Source: Actinoallomurus sp050942425 (GTDB taxonomy: Bacteria; Actinomycetota; Actinomycetes; Streptosporangiales; Streptosporangiaceae). From it: 64,000 nucleotides of DNA. The notes beneath the pieces are model-generated. The model saw only the letters and a program-made list of their open reading frames with translations. It did not search any database and was not told where the DNA came from. Below, one piece after another: positions 43,228 to 54,899 of the stretch. The position numbers were made by a program, and so were the translations under genes. Within the stretch, counting starts at the first letter, position 1; every line of letters starts with the position of its first letter. Location: assembly GCF_050942425.1 (NCBI RefSeq), contig NZ_CP192063.1, forward strand, positions 11,036,001 through 11,100,000. The letters are read 5' to 3'.

Positions 43228-45999
43228 ATGGCCACTGTGCCGTCACACACCGAGGCACCTAGTCGCGGAATCGTGATGCGCGGCCGCGAACGCGTGTGGT
43301 GCGCCGTAACGGATCTCCTCGGGTCCGGGCAGGCCGGGCGGTCCGGCATTCTGCTCATCGAGGGCGAGTCCGGGATGGGGAAGAGCTTCCTGCTCACGGC
43401 CGCGGTGCGGGCGGCCGCGGCGCGAGGCTTCACGCCGGTGACCGCCGAGTCCCGGGAGTTCGGGCGGCCGGCGCCGCTGGAGCCGCTGCTCTCCGCAGTC
43501 GGCGGCCTGAACGTCCTCGACGGCGACGGGCCGGTCGATCAGCAGCCGTGGATGATCGAACGGCTCCGGTCGCTCCTGGGCGAACGCGCCCGTACGAGTC
43601 CGGTGCTCGTGAGCCTGGATGACCTGCAGTGGGCGGATCCGGCCGTGCTGGGGGCGATTCCCGTCCTGTCGCGGTGCCCCGCACCCAATCCGGTCGTGTG
43701 GCTGCTGGCCCGCTGCACCAGCGAGCGCTCGATCGACGCCGGCCGCCTGTTCGATCTGCTGGAGCACGACGGCGCGACCCGGTTCGCGATCGCGCCGCTC
43801 GACGACACCGCCGTCGGAAAGGTTACGACGGATGTGCTGGGCGCCGTCCCCGACCCCGACCTTCTGGCGCTGGCGTCCGAGGCGGAAGGCGATCCGGCCC
43901 TGCTGACCGGACTGCTGACCGGAGCCCTGGAGGAGGGAGTGATCCACGTCGCGGACGGGCACGCCCGGCTCAGGACCGTACGGCTCCCGGGCCGAGTCCA
44001 GGATGATGTGAGGCGCCGCCTGGACCGTGTCGGTCCCGCGACACGTCACCTGCTGACCGTCGCCGCGACCATCGGGCGGTCGTTCTCTCCCGAGGACGCG
44101 GCCGAGGTGCTCGGCACGACACCGGCCGCGCTCCTGCCCCGGCTCGACGAGGCGCTCGCCGGAGGACTGATCGTCGCCGCTGCGGACACGCTCGCGTTCC
44201 GGAACGGCCTGGTGTGGCGGGTCATCGCGGACGCCGTCCCGGCCCCCATCCGGCGGGCGCTGCATCGGCAGATCGGTGATCTCCTGATCTCGCGGGGCGG
44301 GACGGCGTCGCTGCCCGCTGTCTCACACCTATTGCGGGGCGTCCGCCCGAGTGACGCCCAAGCGCTGACGGCTCTCGACCAGGCGATCGCCGAGATGTTC
44401 CCCACCTCCCCGCGAGCGGTGGCGGCCCTTGCCACGTATCTCCTCGGGCTGACCGACTCCATGGAGCCGGCCTGGCCGGCCCGGACCCTGACGGCGGTTC
44501 AGGCGCTCACCGCGGCGGGCCGGCTGGAGGAGGCCGCGGACCTCGCCGACTCGGCGCTCACCCGGCCGTTGCCTCGGGCCTCGTATGCACGACTGCGCTG
44601 TCTGCGGTCCGGGCTCCTGTACCTGAAGGGCCGGGCGGCGGAGGCGACCGCCGTTCTCGCACACGACGGCCTGCCCCTCGAGCTACGTGACGAGGCCGAA
44701 CCGGCATTGCTCGATGCGCAGGCCGGGAGGGGCGACGACACGAGCGTCCACGCGGACCGGATCGTGTCCGCGACGGACGAGCACGGCGACACCTTGATCA
44801 CCGGTGCCCTGATCAGGCAGGCGCTGGCAGATTGGGGTTCGGGACGGCTGACCGACGGGCTGTGCCTCGCCGGGGAAGCCGTACGACAGGCGAAGTCCGC
44901 GAGTGCACGACGCCTCCACCCGCAGTTGATCCTGGCGATGCTGCTGATCGACGTCCGCCGGCTGGACGAGGCTCGGGCGGCGCTGGGGAGTGCGAGGGAG
45001 GACGCCGAAACGGCCGGGCATCTGGCCTGGGCGGCGGCGCCAGCCGTCCTTCGAGCCCGTCTCCACCTTGCCGAGGGCCGGTTCGACGAAGCCGTCGCCG
45101 AGGCCGGCGTGGCGGCCACCGGCGAACTGGGCCTGCACGTACTGACGTCATCCGCGCTGGCGGTCCTGGCCACGGCGACGCTACGAGCCGGCGATCTCAC
45201 CGCCGCCGGCCGGTATGCCGAGACGGAGCGGCCCGCGTTGTCCCAGTACGGATCGCCCTACGCGGAGGACCGGTTCCGCCTCGTCAAGGCCCAGGTCAAC
45301 GTCGCCAGAGAAGGGCCCGCGACGGCGGCTGCGACGGTCGTGCGGCTCTGCGACGAACTCGCGACACACTGCTGGACGGTGGTCGGTGAGCCGACGGCGG
45401 CACCGTGGCTCGTGCGGACGGCCCTCGCCCTGGGTGACCGGACGCGTGCCGAGAAGGTGGTCGCGGTGATGGACCGGCTGGCCGGTGACCACCCCCTCTT
45501 CACGAGTGTCGGCGTCACCGCTGCGCACGCGCGAGGTCTGCTCGACCGCGACTGGGCGGCCCTGCGGCGAGCCTCCTCAGAGCATGCCGACCCGTGGGCC
45601 CGCGCCTCGGCGGCGGAGGACCTGGGGAGCTTGAGCACGGGCGATGACGCCGAACTGTGCAGGGAGGCCGTCGCCAGCCTGGACGCGGCGCTCGCGGGCT
45701 ATTCGGACCTCGGTGCCGACTACGACGCGGCTCGGGTCCGCCGTCGGCTGAGGCGGCTGGGAGTACGACGCCGGCACTGGAGCCAGGCCGACCGACCCGC
45801 CTCGGGCTGGGCCAGCCTGACCGACACGGAGCGCAGCGTCTCCGCGCTCGTCGCCCAGGGCCTCACCAACCGACAGGTCGCCGATCAGCTGTTCATGAGC
45901 GCGCACACGGTCGCCTTCCACCTGCGGCACATCTTCCGCAAGTTGGACATCGCCTCACGGGTCGAGCTGACCCGGCTCGCCATGGAGGCCGGCAACTGA
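43228..45999 (+). CDS. Large ATP-binding LuxR-family regulator (LAL type)
   Basis: 923 aa. N-terminal AAA-type ATPase with Walker A GESGMGKS (about residue 46) and Walker B VLVSLDDLQWADP, a long helical TPR-like middle, and a C-terminal LuxR HTH: ASLTDTERSVSALVAQGLTN RQVADQLFMSAHTVAFHLRH. This is the usual plan of LAL activators. It converges on the stress operon, whose last stop is 40 bp away on the other strand. Start at 43228 is taken as the longest; the ATG at 43276 is an alternative. Confidence 0.9.
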   Translation: MATVPSHTEAPSRGIVMRGRERVWCAVTDLLGSGQAGRSGILLIEGESGMGKSFLLTAAVRAAAARGFTPVTAESREFGRPAPLEPLLSAVGGLNVLDGDGPVDQQPWMIERLRSLLGERARTSPVLVSLDDLQWADPAVLGAIPVLSRCPAPNPVVWLLARCTSERSIDAGRLFDLLEHDGATRFAIAPLDDTAVGKVTTDVLGAVPDPDLLALASEAEGDPALLTGLLTGALEEGVIHVADGHARLRTVRLPGRVQDDVRRRLDRVGPATRHLLTVAATIGRSFSPEDAAEVLGTTPAALLPRLDEALAGGLIVAAADTLAFRNGLVWRVIADAVPAPIRRALHRQIGDLLISRGGTASLPAVSHLLRGVRPSDAQALTALDQAIAEMFPTSPRAVAALATYLLGLTDSMEPAWPARTLTAVQALTAAGRLEEAADLADSALTRPLPRASYARLRCLRSGLLYLKGRAAEATAVLAHDGLPLELRDEAEPALLDAQAGRGDDTSVHADRIVSATDEHGDTLITGALIRQALADWGSGRLTDGLCLAGEAVRQAKSASARRLHPQLILAMLLIDVRRLDEARAALGSAREDAETAGHLAWAAAPAVLRARLHLAEGRFDEAVAEAGVAATGELGLHVLTSSALAVLATATLRAGDLTAAGRYAETERPALSQYGSPYAEDRFRLVKAQVNVAREGPATAAATVVRLCDELATHCWTVVGEPTAAPWLVRTALALGDRTRAEKVVAVMDRLAGDHPLFTSVGVTAAHARGLLDRDWAALRRASSEHADPWARASAAEDLGSLSTGDDAELCREAVASLDAALAGYSDLGADYDAARVRRRLRRLGVRRRHWSQADRPASGWASLTDTERSVSALVAQGLTNRQVADQLFMSAHTVAFHLRHIFRKLDIASRVELTRLAMEAGN

Positions 46000-46039
46000 G
46001 CACTGGCCGGACACGCGTGGCCCGCCGGGACGCGCCGGA

Positions 46040-47629
46040 TCATCCGCGGAGGCGCTCGTGGACGAGCCGGACCGCCATCGCGCCGTCGCCGACGGCCGAG
46101 GCGACCCGCTTGATGGATCCGCTTCTGACGTCACCCACCGCGAACACACCCGGGAGGTCGGTCTCCAGCGGCAGCCTGTCTCCGCCGGTGCGGATGAAGC
46201 CCTTATCATCGAGGCCGACCTGCCCCGCGAGCCAGGAGACGCAGGGATCGGCGCCGATGAAGATGAACAGGCTCCGGGCGTCGTGGACATGGCGGTCGCC
46301 GGTCCGGCGGTTCTCGACGACGACCGCCTCGAGCACGTACTCGCCGATCAACTCGCGCACCTCGGTGCTGAGGCGGACCTCGATGTTCGGGGAGTGCTCG
46401 ATCCGGTCGATCAGGTAACGCGACATGCTCGTGCCGAGGTCGTCGCTGCGGACGAACAGCCTGACCCGGTCCGCCCGCCTGGCGAGGAACAACGCCGCCT
46501 GACCGGCCGAGTTACCGCCGCCGACGATCGCGATGGGCTGGCGGGCGCACAACTGCGCCTCGACCTCGGTGGCCGCGTAGTAGACGCCGTTCGCCTCGAA
46601 CCGGTCCAGGCGCGGCACGTCGAGCCGGCGATAGCGGGCGCCGGTGGCCACCACGACCGTACGGGCGCGGACCCGGCCGCCGTCGGCGAGCCGGACGGCG
46701 TACCGTCCGTCGTGCACTTCCAGTGCGGCGGCCTCGGCGGGCACGCGGAGCCGCGCGCCGAACTTCTCGGCCTGGATGACCGCGCGCTCGGCCAGTTCGC
46801 CGCCGGAGATCCCGGAGGGAAAGCCGAGGTAGTTCTCGATGCGGGAGGACGTCCCGGCCTGCCCGCCGGTGGCGATCGCGTCGAGGATGACCGTCCCCAA
46901 TCCCTCCGACGCACCGTACACGGCCGTGGCCAGCCCTGCGGGACCGGCGCCGACGATCAGGAGTTCGGCGACGTCCCCGTCCGGCGTCGGGGCCGGCAGG
47001 CCGATGAGGCGGGCGAGTTCGGCGTTGCCCGGGTTGCGCAGCATGTGCTCGCCGCCCCAGATCACGATCGGCGTCTCCTCGGGCCTGATGCCCAGCCGTT
47101 CCAGGGCCTTCTCCGCCTCGGTGTCCTCCTCCAGGTCGATCCACCGGTGCGGGAGCCGGTTGCGCGCCGCGAAGTCGCGCAACCGCCGGGTGTCGGGGGA
47201 GAACCGCGAGCCGATGATGCGGAGCCCGGCGCCCAGTTCGATCAGCAGCGAGCGCCGGATGAAGTAGGCGCGCAGGATCAGGTCCCCGAGGACGACGTCC
47301 CGGGCGACCATCTGGCGCAGGCGGTCCACCGGGATCCGCAGGACCGCGCCGGGCTGGTCGACCACGCAGCCGACCAGCGCGGCCTGCCCCGTGAGCAGGC
47401 TGAGCTCGCCGAGGAACCGGCCGGGGCCGTGGACCCGGATCACTTCGTCGCCGTCCAGCACCGCCACGGTGCCCTCCATGACCACGAAGAAGTCGTAGTC
47501 ACGGTCGCCCTGCCGGAACAGCACGTCGCCCTCGCGGGTCGGTAGCTGTTCTCCGAACACTGACAGGTGTTCGATCTGCTTCGGGTCCAGGCGCGGCCAC
47601 GCACCGTGCAGATCAGGAGTCTCCTGCAA
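46040..47629 (-). CDS. Cyclic-nucleotide-binding domain fused to a thioredoxin-reductase-like flavoprotein lacking CxxC
   Basis: 529 aa from a TTG that overlaps the end of the thioredoxin gene by 17 bases. Residues about 25-125 form a cNMP-binding fold (LPTREGDVLFRQGDRDYDFF, GRFLGELSLLTGQ). Next is a glutaredoxin-like segment without its CPxC. The C-terminal part is a TrxR-type flavoprotein with FAD motif VGAGPAGLATAVYGASEGLG and NADPH motif IVGGGNSAGQAAL. Where classical TrxR has CATCDG just before the NADPH domain, this one reads YYAATEVEAQLC, so the redox-active disulfide is absent. It may be a sensor-controlled oxidoreductase with another acceptor. Last gene of the stress operon. Confidence 0.85.
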   Translation of the reverse strand: MQETPDLHGAWPRLDPKQIEHLSVFGEQLPTREGDVLFRQGDRDYDFFVVMEGTVAVLDGDEVIRVHGPGRFLGELSLLTGQAALVGCVVDQPGAVLRIPVDRLRQMVARDVVLGDLILRAYFIRRSLLIELGAGLRIIGSRFSPDTRRLRDFAARNRLPHRWIDLEEDTEAEKALERLGIRPEETPIVIWGGEHMLRNPGNAELARLIGLPAPTPDGDVAELLIVGAGPAGLATAVYGASEGLGTVILDAIATGGQAGTSSRIENYLGFPSGISGGELAERAVIQAEKFGARLRVPAEAAALEVHDGRYAVRLADGGRVRARTVVVATGARYRRLDVPRLDRFEANGVYYAATEVEAQLCARQPIAIVGGGNSAGQAALFLARRADRVRLFVRSDDLGTSMSRYLIDRIEHSPNIEVRLSTEVRELIGEYVLEAVVVENRRTGDRHVHDARSLFIFIGADPCVSWLAGQVGLDDKGFIRTGGDRLPLETDLPGVFAVGDVRSGSIKRVASAVGDGAMAVRLVHERLRG

Positions 47630-48038
47630 GGGCCTTCTCCACCCACGAACGCAGGACCGGGGCCGGGGCTGCGCCCGCCTGCCGGTCGATCACTTTTCCG
47701 TCACGCAGCAGGAGCAGAGTCGGGACGGCCTGTACGGCGAACCGCTCCTGGAGCTTCGGAGCCCGGTCGACGTCGACCTTCACGAGCTTGATCCGGCCGG
47801 CCATCTCGTGGGCGAGTTGTTCGAGCGCCGGGCTGACCATGCGGCAGGGGCCGCACCAGGTCGCCCACAGATCGACCACCACGGGAATCGAGGCGCGCTC
47901 GGCGACGTCGGCGAAGTCGTCGTCGCCGGCGTCGGCGATCCACGGGAGCTGCCGATGGCAGTTGCCGCAGCGAGGGCTGCCGTCGGCCACCGCCGGCACG
48001 CGGTTCTTCTTACCGCAATGCGGACACGGGACGATCAT
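47613..48038 (-). CDS. trxC: Thioredoxin 2 (zinc-containing, TrxC-like)
   Basis: 141 aa. An N-terminal zinc ribbon (CPHC, C5 and C8; CGNC, C24 and C27) precedes the thioredoxin domain with active site WATWCGPCRM (C62, C65) and the cis-proline loop AVPTLLLLRDG. This is the TrxC/Trx2 layout, linked to oxidative and heat stress. It starts 10 bases after clpB and overlaps the reductase-like gene, so it belongs to the chaperone operon. Confidence 0.92.
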   Translation of the reverse strand: MIVPCPHCGKKNRVPAVADGSPRCGNCHRQLPWIADAGDDDFADVAERASIPVVVDLWATWCGPCRMVSPALEQLAHEMAGRIKLVKVDVDRAPKLQERFAVQAVPTLLLLRDGKVIDRQAGAAPAPVLRSWVEKALAGDS

Positions 48039-48048
48039 CGCTTTCCTC

Positions 48049-50624
<2,576 letters not shown>

Positions 50625-50634
<10 letters not shown>

Positions 50635-50939
50635 GGTCGAACTCCGGAACGTCGGTGAGCGAATTGCCGTTGGGCCGCCTCCAGCGCGGCGATGCGTTCG
50701 AGCAGGTCGCACACGAGGCCGACCGCCGCCCAGTTGAGCGAGAACCCGGCGCGGAGCCGCTGGACCCGCGCGAGGGCGGCGAGTTGGTCGCGGAAGAACC
50801 ACAGCCTCCCTGACGCGTCGCGGTCGGCGTCGAGAATGCCCAGCGTGACGAGGCGGCGGACCAGCTCGGGATGGACGTGGGCGTCGCGCGCGAACGTCTC
50901 CAGATCGAGCCGTGCGGGCCGTACGAGCGCGTATCTCAT
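50625..50939 (-). CDS. CbpM-like MerR-fold chaperone modulator
   Basis: 104 aa. LDLETFARDAHVHPELVRRL VTLGILDADRD is a MerR-type helix-turn-helix start, and the rest is helical (WAAVGLVCDLLERIAALEAA), as in CbpM, which binds and inhibits the J-domain of CbpA. It could instead act as an HspR-type repressor, but HspR usually has a longer C-terminal tail. It lies between cbpA (7 bp gap) and clpB (overlap). Confidence 0.75.
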
Positions 50940-50946
50940 CCCCTCA

Positions 50947-51948
50947 TCACCGCCTCCTCGGGTCGAACGAAGACGTGGCGGCCAGTTCCTGGAAGAGCCG
51001 TCTCTCCTCAGGGGTCGGCTTGGGCGGGACCATGATCTGGACCTCGGCGAACAGGTCCCCGGGCGTTCCGCGCGGGTTGGGCAGGCCGCGGCCGCGCAGC
51101 CGGAGCCGCTTGCCGCTCGACGTGCCGCCCGGCACCCTGACCTTCGCCTCGCCGCCCGGCGTGTCGATCGGGACGCTCGTGCCGAGCGCCGCCTCCCACG
51201 GGGTGAGCGGCAGGCGGACGTAGATGTCCCGTCCTTCGACGCGGTACCGCGGATGCGGTTGGATCCGGACGATGAGGTACAGGTCGCCCGCCTGTCCGCC
51301 GTCGCCGCCGCGACCGCCCTGCCCGGCGAGCCGGATCCGCTGGCCGTCGGTGACTCCGGCGGGAATGTTCACGTCGATGGTCCGCTGCCCGTCGCCCCCG
51401 GAGAGGGTGAGCGTGCGGCGCCCGCCGCGATAGGCCTCCTCGACGGTGAGCTCGATCTCGGTCTCCTGGTCGGCGCCGGGGACCGGGCCCCAGTCGAAAC
51501 CGCCCGCGCGGCGTCCCCGCCCGGCACGTCCCCGCCCGGCACGTCCCGCGCGGCCGCCGAAGATGCTCCCGAACAGGTCCTCGAGGTCGACTTCCTCGGC
51601 GCCCTCGCCGAAGCCGCCTCCGAAACCGCCGCCGAACCCGCCGGTCCCGGCGCCGGCGCGCGCCCGCCCGCCGGCCCCGGCGCGGGCCCGCGCCCAGGTC
51701 TCCGGGTCGACGTCCGGTGGCACCCTCCGGAAGTCCTCGCCGAAGGCGTCGTAGCGCTTGCGCTGCTCGGGGTCGGACAGGACGGCGTACGCCTCGGAGG
51801 CCTCCTTGAAGCGGTCCTCCGCGCCGGGGTCCTTGTTGACGTCGGGATGGTGCTTCCGGGCGATTTTGCGGTACGCCCGCTGGATCTCGTCCTGGCCCGC
51901 GTTCCTGGGCACTCCGAGGATCTCGTAGAAGTCACGGGCCGGTGCCAT
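50947..51948 (-). CDS. cbpA: CbpA-type DnaJ co-chaperone without zinc finger
   Basis: 333 aa. J-domain DFYEILGVPRNAGQDEIQRA YRKIARKHHPDVNKD with the essential HPD, a Gly-rich linker (GGFGGGFGGGFGEG), and C-terminal substrate-binding domains (GPVPGADQETEIELTVEEAY). The cysteine zinc-finger repeats of DnaJ are absent, so it is a CbpA-type co-chaperone. It stimulates the DnaK of this operon. Overlaps grpE by 17 bases. Confidence 0.92.
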   Translation of the reverse strand: MAPARDFYEILGVPRNAGQDEIQRAYRKIARKHHPDVNKDPGAEDRFKEASEAYAVLSDPEQRKRYDAFGEDFRRVPPDVDPETWARARAGAGGRARAGAGTGGFGGGFGGGFGEGAEEVDLEDLFGSIFGGRAGRAGRGRAGRGRRAGGFDWGPVPGADQETEIELTVEEAYRGGRRTLTLSGGDGQRTIDVNIPAGVTDGQRIRLAGQGGRGGDGGQAGDLYLIVRIQPHPRYRVEGRDIYVRLPLTPWEAALGTSVPIDTPGGEAKVRVPGGTSSGKRLRLRGRGLPNPRGTPGDLFAEVQIMVPPKPTPEERRLFQELAATSSFDPRRR

Positions 51949-52420
51949 CGGGCTGCCGTCCCTTCGAGACCACGACCTGTGCCGGGCGCAGCTGGTCCTC
52001 GCCGTGACCGTAACCGGCCCGCGTCACGTGCACGACGGTCCCCTCCGGAGCGTCGTCGTCGTGCACCGTGGCCACCGCCTCGTGGCGGGTCGGGTCGAAC
52101 AGCCGTCCCGTGTCGTCCTGCCGCGGGAAGCCGAGCCGGGCGAGCACCTCCAGGGCCTGGTCGCGTACGGCCCGTACCCCATCGAGAAGGACGTCGGGCT
52201 CCGCGCCGGCGTGCTCGATCGCCCGCTCGAGGTTGTCCACGATCGGCAGCCACGCGGCGGCCGTTCTGGCCCGCTCGCCCGAGCGCTGCCGCTCGGCGTC
52301 GCGCGCCGCCCGCTTGCGGAAGTTGTCGAGGTCCGCGAGGGCACGCTTCCAGCGGTCCTCCAGCTCGGCGATCTTCGTCGCCGAACCCATGTCCTCCTCC
52401 TCCGGCCGCATGTCACTCAT
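51932..52420 (-). CDS. grpE: GrpE nucleotide exchange factor
   Basis: 162 aa. A helical dimerisation part (LEDRWKRALADLDNFRKRAA RDAERQR) is followed by WLPIVDNLERAIEH and the beta domain FDPTRHEAVATVHDDDAPEG TVVHVTRAGY. The protein is short because the acidic N-terminal tail is reduced. It exchanges ADP on DnaK. Its ATG overlaps the dnaK stop by 8 bases. Confidence 0.93.
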   Translation of the reverse strand: MSDMRPEEEDMGSATKIAELEDRWKRALADLDNFRKRAARDAERQRSGERARTAAAWLPIVDNLERAIEHAGAEPDVLLDGVRAVRDQALEVLARLGFPRQDDTGRLFDPTRHEAVATVHDDDAPEGTVVHVTRAGYGHGEDQLRPAQVVVSKGRQPDGTGP

Positions 52421-54341
52421 CGGTGGTGAACTCCGCGTCGATCACGTCGTCGTCGCCTCCCGCGGGCCCGCCCGCGGAGGGTCCGCCGCCCGGCTGCGGG
52501 CCGCCAGGCCCGCCGGCCTGCGGACCGGCCGGACCCTGGCCGGCGCCGGCCGCCGCCGTGGCGAGGCCGTAGTAGACCTGCTGGAGCTCGGCGGTGAGGG
52601 TCCGGAGCCGCTCGACCGGTGCCTCCTCCTTGATCGCCTGACGGGCGTCGCCCACGAGCATCTCCGCCCGCGCCTTTTCGTGCGCCGGCGCGGCCTCGCC
52701 CAGCTCCTGGAGCCGCTTCTCGACCTGGTAGGCGATCGAGTCCAGCTCATTGCGGGCGTCGACCATCTCGCGGAGGCGCTCGTCCTCGGAGCGGTGCTCC
52801 TCGGCGTCCCGGATCATCCGCTCGATCTCGGACTGGTCGAGGTTGGTGGTCTCGCTGATGGTGACGGTCTGCTCGACGCCGGTGTCCTTGTCCCGCGCGG
52901 AGACGTTGAGGATTCCGTTGGCGTCGATGTCGAAGGTCACCTCGATCTGCGGCACGCCGCGCGGGGCGGGCCGGATGTTCTCGAGCCGGAACCTCGCCAG
53001 GACCCGGTTGTCGGCGGCGCGTTCGCGCTCGCCCTGGAGGACGACGACGTCCACCGCGGTCTGGTTGTCCTCGGCGGTGCTGAATACCTCCGTACGGCGA
53101 GCCGGGATCGTCGTGTTCTTCTCGATGATCTTGGTCATGACGCCGCCGAGCGTCTCCAGGCCGAGCGACAGCGGGGTGACGTCGAGCAGAACGACGTCCT
53201 CCACCTCGCCCTTGATGACACCGGCCTGGGCGGCAGCCCCCAGCGCGACGACCTCGTCCGGGTTGACCGTCATGTTGGGGTCCTTGCCGCCGGTCAGCCT
53301 GCGTACGAGCTCCTGTACGGCCGGGATGCGGGTGGACCCGCCGACGAGGATGACCTCGTCGATGTCGTTGGCGGTGACCTTGGCGTCGGCCATGGCCGTC
53401 TGCACCGGGCCCTTGGTGCGCTCGATGAGGTCGCCGGTGATCTGCTCGAAGGTCGAGCGCATCAGCGTGGTGTTCAGGTGCTTGGGACCCGTTGCGTCCG
53501 CGGTGATGAAGGGCAGGCTGATCGTCGTCTGGGTGACCGAGGACAGCTCGACCTTGGCCTTCTCCGCCGCCTCGAACAGCCGCTGCAACGCCTGCGGATC
53601 CCGGCGCAGGTCGATGCCGTTGTCCCGCTGGAACTCATCGGCGAGATGATCAACGATCCGGCGGTCGAAGTCGTCGCCGCCGAGATGACCGTCACCGGAG
53701 GTCGACAGCACCTCCACGACCCCTTCGCCGATGCTGAGCAGGCTCACGTCGAACGTGCCGCCGCCCAGGTCGAAGATCAGCACCGTCTCGTTCGCGCCCT
53801 TGTCCAGCCCGTAGGCCAAGGCGGCCGCGGTCGGCTCATTGATGATCCGCAGGACCTCCAGTCCAGCGATCTTCCCGGCGTCCCTCGTGGCCTGCCGCTG
53901 AGCGTCGTTGAAGTAGGCGGGGACCGTGATGACCGCCTCGGTCACCCGCTCCCCGAGGAACTTGCCGGCGTCGTCGACGAGCTTGCGCAGCACCAGCGCG
54001 GAGATCTCCTCCGGCGCGTACAGCTTGCCCCGGACGTCGAACCGGACCGCCCCGTCCGGGCCGGCCGCCACGTCGAACGACACCGCGTTGATCTCGCTGG
54101 ACACCTCGTCGTACCGGCGGCCGATGAAGCGCTTGGCCGAGTAGATGGTGCCTTTGGGGTTCAGGATCGCCTGCCGGCGGGCGATCTGCCCGACCAGGCG
54201 TTCCCCCTCTTCGGTGAAGGCCACCACGGACGGAGTCGTACGCGATCCCTCGGCGTTGGGGATCACGGTGGGGTGCCCGTCCTCGGTCGTGGCGATGACC
54301 GAGTTCGTGGTGCCGAGGTCGATTCCGACTGCCTTAGCCAT
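52413..54341 (-). CDS. dnaK: DnaK (Hsp70) chaperone
   Basis: 642 aa from the ATG at 54341 (MAKAVGIDLGTTNSV), preceded by CAGGAGG. Phosphate loops GIDLGTTNS and IFDLGGGTFDVSLL, the linker DVVLLDVTPLSLGLETLGG and the substrate domain with a Gly/Pro-rich tail are present. It is first in a seven-gene run (dnaK, grpE, cbpA, cbpM, clpB, trx, trxR-like) with overlaps or gaps of at most 10 bp. Actinomycetes normally also have a housekeeping dnaK-grpE-dnaJ1-hspR operon, so this is probably a second, specialised set. No full HAIR or CIRCE element is seen upstream. Confidence 0.95.
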   Translation of the reverse strand: MAKAVGIDLGTTNSVIATTEDGHPTVIPNAEGSRTTPSVVAFTEEGERLVGQIARRQAILNPKGTIYSAKRFIGRRYDEVSSEINAVSFDVAAGPDGAVRFDVRGKLYAPEEISALVLRKLVDDAGKFLGERVTEAVITVPAYFNDAQRQATRDAGKIAGLEVLRIINEPTAAALAYGLDKGANETVLIFDLGGGTFDVSLLSIGEGVVEVLSTSGDGHLGGDDFDRRIVDHLADEFQRDNGIDLRRDPQALQRLFEAAEKAKVELSSVTQTTISLPFITADATGPKHLNTTLMRSTFEQITGDLIERTKGPVQTAMADAKVTANDIDEVILVGGSTRIPAVQELVRRLTGGKDPNMTVNPDEVVALGAAAQAGVIKGEVEDVVLLDVTPLSLGLETLGGVMTKIIEKNTTIPARRTEVFSTAEDNQTAVDVVVLQGERERAADNRVLARFRLENIRPAPRGVPQIEVTFDIDANGILNVSARDKDTGVEQTVTISETTNLDQSEIERMIRDAEEHRSEDERLREMVDARNELDSIAYQVEKRLQELGEAAPAHEKARAEMLVGDARQAIKEEAPVERLRTLTAELQQVYYGLATAAAGAGQGPAGPQAGGPGGPQPGGGPSAGGPAGGDDDVIDAEFTTDE

Positions 54342-54408
54342 GCCTTCCTCCTGGCCGGATCCGGCAGCGCCCACGCGTTCGGCCTGACGCCGAGGCCGGC
54401 TCCATCGC

Positions 54409-54456
54409 TCAGTCTGAGATCTCTATCCGCTGCTGTTTCTCCGATTGCAGTGCCAT
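54409..54456 (-). CDS. Possible 15-codon leader ORF before dnaK
   Basis: ATG with GGGAGGAGG just upstream; product MALQSEKQQRIEISD, stop 68 bases before the dnaK ATG. An inverted repeat GCTT-N7-AAGC (54482-54496) with a CTTGAG half-site precedes it. The strong ribosome site suggests translation, perhaps as a leader peptide; it could also be the stub of a lost gene such as an Hsp20. Confidence 0.3.
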   Translation of the reverse strand: MALQSEKQQRIEISD

Positions 54457-54523
54457 TGGCCTCCTCCCTGCGTCAAAAGGGGCTTCACTCTCAAGCTCAT
54501 CGTTTTGGCGGGCCGTCACATCC

Positions 54524-54810
54524 TCAGTCTTGGTAGTCATGGCGACCGGCCTTACGCCATGTCGTGAGGAGAGTGATCACACCGAGCGCCGCCACCAGGG
54601 CGATCCATCGGGCAGGACCGTGTAGAGGTGCTGCTGCTCTTCCGTGGGCCGCGGAACGTACCCACTGGAGAACAACTGGAGCTGCCAGGCCGACCCGGTG
54701 AGCAGGTAGGTGAGCGCGGTCGCGATCCCAGGGGCGGAATCCCACAGCGCGTGCGGGACCGAGACCCACAGGTACGTGATCAGTACAGCCCACCACGTTT
54801 TTGAGGCTCA
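54524..54810 (-). pseudogene. Frameshifted membrane protein remnant (PrsW-like)
   Basis: One frame reads VLITYLWVSVPHALWDSAPG IATALTYLLTGSAWQLQL, the next (after a shift near 54620) ARWIALVAALGVITLLTTWR KAGRHDYQD. The segment VPHALWDS and the three hydrophobic stretches resemble the end of PrsW-type intramembrane proteases. No start is present. Confidence 0.45.
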
Positions 54811-54899
54811 CGTCGTACGGGCAATCGCTCCTCTGATCGTGTAGCGGACCGAGCGCGGCGCGTGCGCCCGGTCCTGTGCCTTCAGACCCGGCCCTGTGC

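Noticed and set aside
54342..54540. HspR (HAIR) or HrcA (CIRCE) operator before dnaK
   Set aside because: Only a single CTTGAG half-site is present; no CTTGAGT-N7-ACTCAAG and no GAGTGCTAA element.
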